From positions 17,346,501-17,410,500 of the forward strand of contig NC_056538.1 in NCBI RefSeq assembly GCF_910596095.1: a stretch of DNA of 64,000 nucleotides, read 5' to 3'. Of this stretch, positions 49,215 to 64,000 are shown one piece after another. Under the pieces are notes generated by a model, which was given only the letters and a program-made list of their open reading frames with translations, ran no database searches and was not told the DNA's origin. Made by a program: the position numbers and the translations under genes. Position 1 is the first letter of the stretch, and each line of letters begins with the position of its first letter. Source of the stretch: Thunnus maccoyii. Lineage: Eukaryota; Chordata; Actinopteri; Scombriformes; Scombridae.

Positions 49215-50560
49215 CAAAATGTACTGAAGTGCCCGAGCACCGAACGGTGCGAAGGCCCTATCGGATCTGAAGGAATTATTTTTCTCCATTATTATTCCGA
49301 AACAAACTCATTATGGCTCGACAGCGCCCCCTAGGAAATTAAGAAAGTTAAGCCCCTCGATACAGATTGTCATAGAAGAGCGAAATTCGGTATACTTATG
49401 TATCATGACCAGACGCACCAAAAAGTGTCTTGGACATATACTCTAAGACCAACAGGAAGTCGGCCATTTTGGATCAAATTTGCGATTTTGACATTTCTAG
49501 GTTGCATACATTAACGAACTCCTCCTAGAGATTTGACTTTAGCGACTTCAAATTCAGTCAGTATCATCTACAGACCTTGGAGAGGTTGGTGACTTTTTGT
49601 TGAAAGGTGTTGCCATGACGACGCGGCGAATTTCGATGTCTCGCCATGAAATTTCAAAGCCCTATAACTTGACTCCACATGGTCTGATCTTTTCCAAGTT
49701 TCGTATGCTTGTTAAGAGTCCCGGTCTGAACACATGTAAAGGCCCATATTTAGTGACAGTCATAGCGCCACCTACTGGCAACAGGAAGTTTTAAGCGCCA
49801 CTCTTTTGCAAACTACTCCTAGCAGGTTAGTTAGAAACACATAAAACTTGGTAAGCCAAGGTGTAAGACCTTGATGATGATAACTCCTGAAGCCTTTGAG
49901 TTTTCACCAAAAGCTGTTGCCATGGCAACACATTGTTCGCCACAAAATACGAAGCTGTTTAAAGGGCCAAGACATGCTTGAAAACTCACAAAACTTTGCA
50001 CACACATGGCAGGTCTTACAGTCTATAATAACGTATCGGTGGCTTGCATAAGTGTGGCAGAATGGCTCTACAGCGCCCCCTACAATATTTCAACGAAGCA
50101 GCCCCCGCGCCACATTAAACCTACATGTATGAAAATCAGTACATACATGTATCATGGCAGGGCACACAAAAAAGTCTCTTGGACCTATAGCTGAAACCCA
50201 ACACAAAGTCGGCCATTTTGAATTTAGTTGTCAATTTTGGCAATTCCGCATGTTAACGGACTCCTCCTACAGAATTCATCATAAGGACTTCAAAATCAGT
50301 GTGTGTCATCTAGACTAGTTTGTGATCAAAAGTTATTAAAAGATTTAGTTATCGTTGAAGCTTGTGGCTGTGGCGTGGCGTTGAGTTTTGATGTTTCGCC
50401 ATTCCAGAGGAAATTGCTATAACTTTAGTGTAAATGCTCCAATCTGCCCCAAACTTTCCATGTTTGATAAGAGTCCCGGCCTGAACACGTGTACATGACA
50501 ATATTTAATCAGTAATGTAAACTGGCTCCATAGCGCCCCCTATGAAATTTCAAGTAAGCA
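49215..50560. mobile_element. Interspersed fish repeat with tandem internal units
   Basis: The block opens with GAGCACCGAACGGTGCGAAG, which contains a perfect small hairpin (GCACCG-AA-CGGTGC, 49237-49250). Two diverged copies of a unit of roughly 450-500 bases follow. Each begins with an AGCGCCCCCTA string (about 49324 and 50072), with a third start at about 50532 and a shorter AGCGCCACCTA at about 49764. Both copies contain, in order, GTCGGCCATTTTG, ACTCCTCCTA, a GACTTCAAA string and AAGAGTCCCGG followed by CTGAACAC. I recognise this as a highly repeated family of fish genomes but cannot name it with certainty. Confidence 0.7.
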
Positions 50561-51340
50561 GCCCAAGCAGCAGGCAAAATAGTGGACAAAGGAAGTGATG
50601 TTTATCTCCTTCACAAACCTGCTTCATATGTCACTGTTAAACATCCATTACTTAAGGCTATCAAACCTACTTTTCATGTTGAATTACATCTTACTTCTAC
50701 CAGATTTTTTTAAAGGAGGATTCTAACATTAATGTTAATTCCAGTTTTTATGCTATTGTTTGAATGGCTCATTTACCCCCCTTTATTAAAGTTTTTTTAT
50801 GGTGGAATATAGTTTTATGTGTTTTGTTTTTATCTGTAGTTTTATGGTTATTTATGACTTATGTTCTGTAATCAGTGTTTGATAAAAACTGGAGCATTGT
50901 GACTGTTATGATTTTTATTGATGATACATAGAATTTACCACTACTTTAAATACATTTACTTCTTCACTTGAGTAGCCTACAATTTAAGTTTTCAGTGTGG
51001 TATCCTTAGTTTTACATCTGCAAAGGACTTTTTTCCATAATCTTTCTTGTGAATTAACAGCAGAAGTCCTAAAGAAGCCCCCCCTGAGGTCCGCGGCCCG
51101 CAGGTTAAGAACCACTACAGCAACCTGTCTCTGTCCATGGTGCTGAAATCACACCCGTCAAATCACGGTAGAGTAAAGAGTCCCCAAAATAGACAGCTGG
51201 ACTTGTTTAAAGCCGTTGAAACTCATATCCTCACATCTGCATTTGAATTGAGTCATTACACTATTGTGTTTTCCTTTGTACTCCCACGAGCTGTGTATCG
51301 ATCCTGTCAGAGAGGACGTATAGCCGATACGGGCTGCTCC
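50561..51340. other. Gap between repeat block and ccdc92b promoter
   Basis: No gene is recognised. At about 51093-51118, GCGGCCCGCAGGTTAAGAAC followed by CACTAC resembles one terminus of a hAT-like repeat (GGTTAAGAACCACT), but the opposite end was not found. Confidence 0.4.
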
Positions 51341-51847
51341 CTCCAATCAGCTGTCCTGCTGACTCCGTCGTACGATGTTCTCGCGTGTTCTGATCACGAG
51401 GCCTTGTTTTCATCACTTCCAGCTCGGCCGTCTGCAGCCGCCTGATGCCTCAGACTGTGGGCGAGGAAGAAAGATGCGCACTGAGAAAATGGACTGCGCA
51501 CTTTGGTCTAGGGCTTTATTCCTATCGACCGTAGTGAAAACATCCTCCTGATCATGCTCGACGCGGATGCTGCAGCAACGAGCGGTTTTGCCAGAGGAGC
51601 GCGGCGCCATGCATCGTGCTGGTTTCGCATTTTTACGCAGCTATCCAGCCTCTTCCTCCTCTAATCAAACGGCGTCACATGCAGCAGATGAGCTCTTCAG
51701 CGCTTCAGATAAAATGTCTTTGGGTGAACGCCGCAGCCTACAGCATTTGGACCAGCACCGGAGGCCAGCATGCTCGGAGGAGAGCACGTTTTTATAACGC
51801 TTGTGAATCATATTTCTTAAATTTCGGGAGTTAACATCAATTTAAAG
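51340..51847 (+). promoter_or_regulatory. ccdc92b promoter and probable noncoding first exon
   Basis: This is a CpG-rich stretch (about 51360-51640, with strings such as GAGCGCGGCGCCATGC) in an AT-rich neighbourhood. It is followed by a strong donor, TTTAAAG|GTAAGC, with the exon ending at 51847. The first coding exon of the downstream gene begins with a splice acceptor at 52226, so an untranslated exon ending at 51847 fits. Short ORFs within are not conserved proteins I recognise. Confidence 0.55.
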
Positions 51848-52234
51848 GTAAGCAGAGGATTTTTTGTATCAGCTTAATCTCTAATTCAAAGGCTTCATTT
51901 TAATGGTATTGTCGCGTCCCACAGCAGCTGCATGATTTCACCCATTTCTGTTTATTTCTCTGGTCATCAATACCTTATTTATAGCTCCCACGTGACCTCA
52001 GTAGAGAACTTGGCTGACATAAGCAATGTTCACAATGTGAGAAAGTGACATTTAGCAGCTGATGTTCAAGCTGTACAAGTTATAAAAGGTTGTATGTTGA
52101 AGGCAGACCTCCTTTCTGACGCACATATGGATGATGCTGGCACAGTAAACTGAAAAAAAAAGTGGAAAGAAAGACATTATCTGTCCCATCCTTCTGATTT
52201 CCTCTCTCTGTCTCTCGTCTCTCCAGACGTGGCC

Positions 52235-62616
<10,382 letters not shown>

Positions 62617-64000
62617 CAACTACTGTGACCTGTGCTTTAAACTACAGTTTGATCACTGTATAATTATCTTCTGTCAGACTGTTAATACTGTTAACTGTTG
62701 TTCTGCACCTTGACTGAATTGATACTGGGACTGGTTTTAGCTATTGAATTATATTACACTTAGCATAGACACTTTTTTAATATGGTATTTGATATAACCT
62801 TAAAGAAGCAAAACTCAGTAAGTGTCACTTTAAGTCAGTCTTAAATGAAATTAGAATTATCTGTTTACACTGGTGTCACATGCTCTATATACTGTGGGGC
62901 CTTATTTGAAAGCAATCCCTTTTTGATTTATGGTGATGGTGAGTTTGATGGTGGCCCCGCCAACTGTGACCTTTCAAGGTGACCCACAAACCACCGCATG
63001 TGGCTAAATGTTTGTGTGGCCACTGACTGCGTCACAGCTGAAAATATCTGAGGTGGGGGTGGCCACGACTGTGTCAGTGCTTCATGTTAAAAAAATATAT
63101 TTGAAGGAAGCATGTTCACCTCATTTTGAAAAACTATATTTTACCTTTTTCTTTGACAGAATTTTACAATCCATGACCAAGCTGCATACTACTCTGTTAG
63201 ATCCATTGTATTTGTTATACATTTTATACCTTAACCACAGAAAATACTAATATTTGATTGGCTTGGAGGTGTCCGTTAAATTCATTTATCAGGACACTTC
63301 AAACATAGTTCCAGTGTTGTGTTAAAGTCTGTTTCCATGTGTTTCCCTTTACTTTAACTAGAACCCAACCTTAGCAGTAACACCCTTTACCCTTAGCCCT
63401 TAATGCCAAACGGATGACAAAAAGTACTATTTATACTTACTATTGGAAACACTTTTCGAGGAGAAAAACTACTTCAATACCAATCTGGTCAGTGGTTGAA
63501 AATCAGTTAAGTTAGTGTACAAGGTATTAACTGTAGACAACGATAATTACACTTCATTTAACTTAAGCTAGGCTAAACTTCAACTGCTAACAAAAATGTA
63601 TCACAAAACAAAGCCTGACTTTATTTCTTTGGTAATAAAATATATACGATATACTCCAAGGTCAAATTATTCTGCTGTCATTACCAACCAGTATATTCCT
63701 TATTTAAGACCACAGCTGTAAAAATACAAAATAATACATTTTAAACATCATCAACAAATGAGAACGCACATTATCATATATATATATCAGACGAAATACA
63801 CACACACAGAACATGAAAAATATCAACGCATATCACCAGAGAACATTATTAAAACTTTTCAGGATCACTCTCAGAATGCACAATGTCACCACATCTCATT
63901 AGCGCTTACATAACATACAGTTTTGTAATTATCTTATAATTGTTTTGCAACTAAATACTGGATAAACATATCAGTCGTTAATAGAAATAACTTTTTCTTC
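62617..64000. other. ccdc92b 3' UTR and downstream DNA
   Basis: A candidate AATAAA lies at 63634-63639, about 1 kb after the stop codon, and would give a 1-kb 3' UTR. The rest, up to the window edge, is AT-rich with no recognisable gene. Confidence 0.4.

Overview
The window is vertebrate nuclear DNA, most likely from a ray-finned (teleost) fish. It carries spliced genes with GT-AG introns, CpG-rich promoters, long AT-rich introns, dense CA/TG and CT microsatellites, and many remnants of fish-type transposons (Harbinger, hAT-like and Tc1-like MITEs, L1 and other non-LTR elements). There are no bacterial-style operons, no CRISPR array and no recognisable tRNA or rRNA gene.

I can reconstruct five protein-coding genes. 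(1) 193-588, minus: the first coding exons of prpf8, the core U5 snRNP splicing factor; the rest of the gene lies off the left edge. (2) 4242-7543, plus: a complete ten-exon arsenite methyltransferase gene (as3mt), 361 aa, which lacks the arsenic-binding cysteine equivalent to human Cys206. (3) 9708-14370, minus: a complete 17-coding-exon gene for a 529-aa Rieske plus FAD/NAD(P)H reductase protein of the AIFM3 family (probably aifm4). (4) 18744-45657, plus: tlcd2, a TLC-domain membrane protein of 241 aa, whose third intron is expanded to 22.3 kb. (5) 52235-62616, plus: a CCDC92-family coiled-coil gene, most likely ccdc92b, 299 aa. In all four complete genes the coding exons join in frame with GT-AG boundaries and end in a stop codon.

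Layout: prpf8 (minus) and as3mt (plus) are divergent, with a Harbinger transposase remnant and a LINE tail between their promoters. as3mt and aifm4 converge on a gene-free stretch at about 7.8-9.7 kb. aifm4 and tlcd2 are divergent, separated by about 3.7 kb of AT-rich DNA. tlcd2 and ccdc92b point the same way. PRPF8 next to TLCD2 with CCDC92B nearby recalls human 17p13.3, whereas human AS3MT (10q) and AIFM3 (22q) are elsewhere, so the two metabolic genes sit inside this block only in this lineage. The microRNA miR-22, which lies beside TLCD2 in human, was not found by eye.

The genes do not form one pathway. prpf8 is housekeeping splicing, as3mt and aifm4 encode redox or thiol chemistry enzymes, tlcd2 belongs to membrane-lipid composition control, and ccdc92b is a coiled-coil protein of unknown role. 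I see no clearly new multi-gene system. The points most worth following are the altered cysteine set of As3mt, the paired CGCG promoter motifs in front of it, the long open intron in aifm4, a hAT-like MITE with a likely target duplication, and a tandemly structured repeat at 49.2-50.6 kb.
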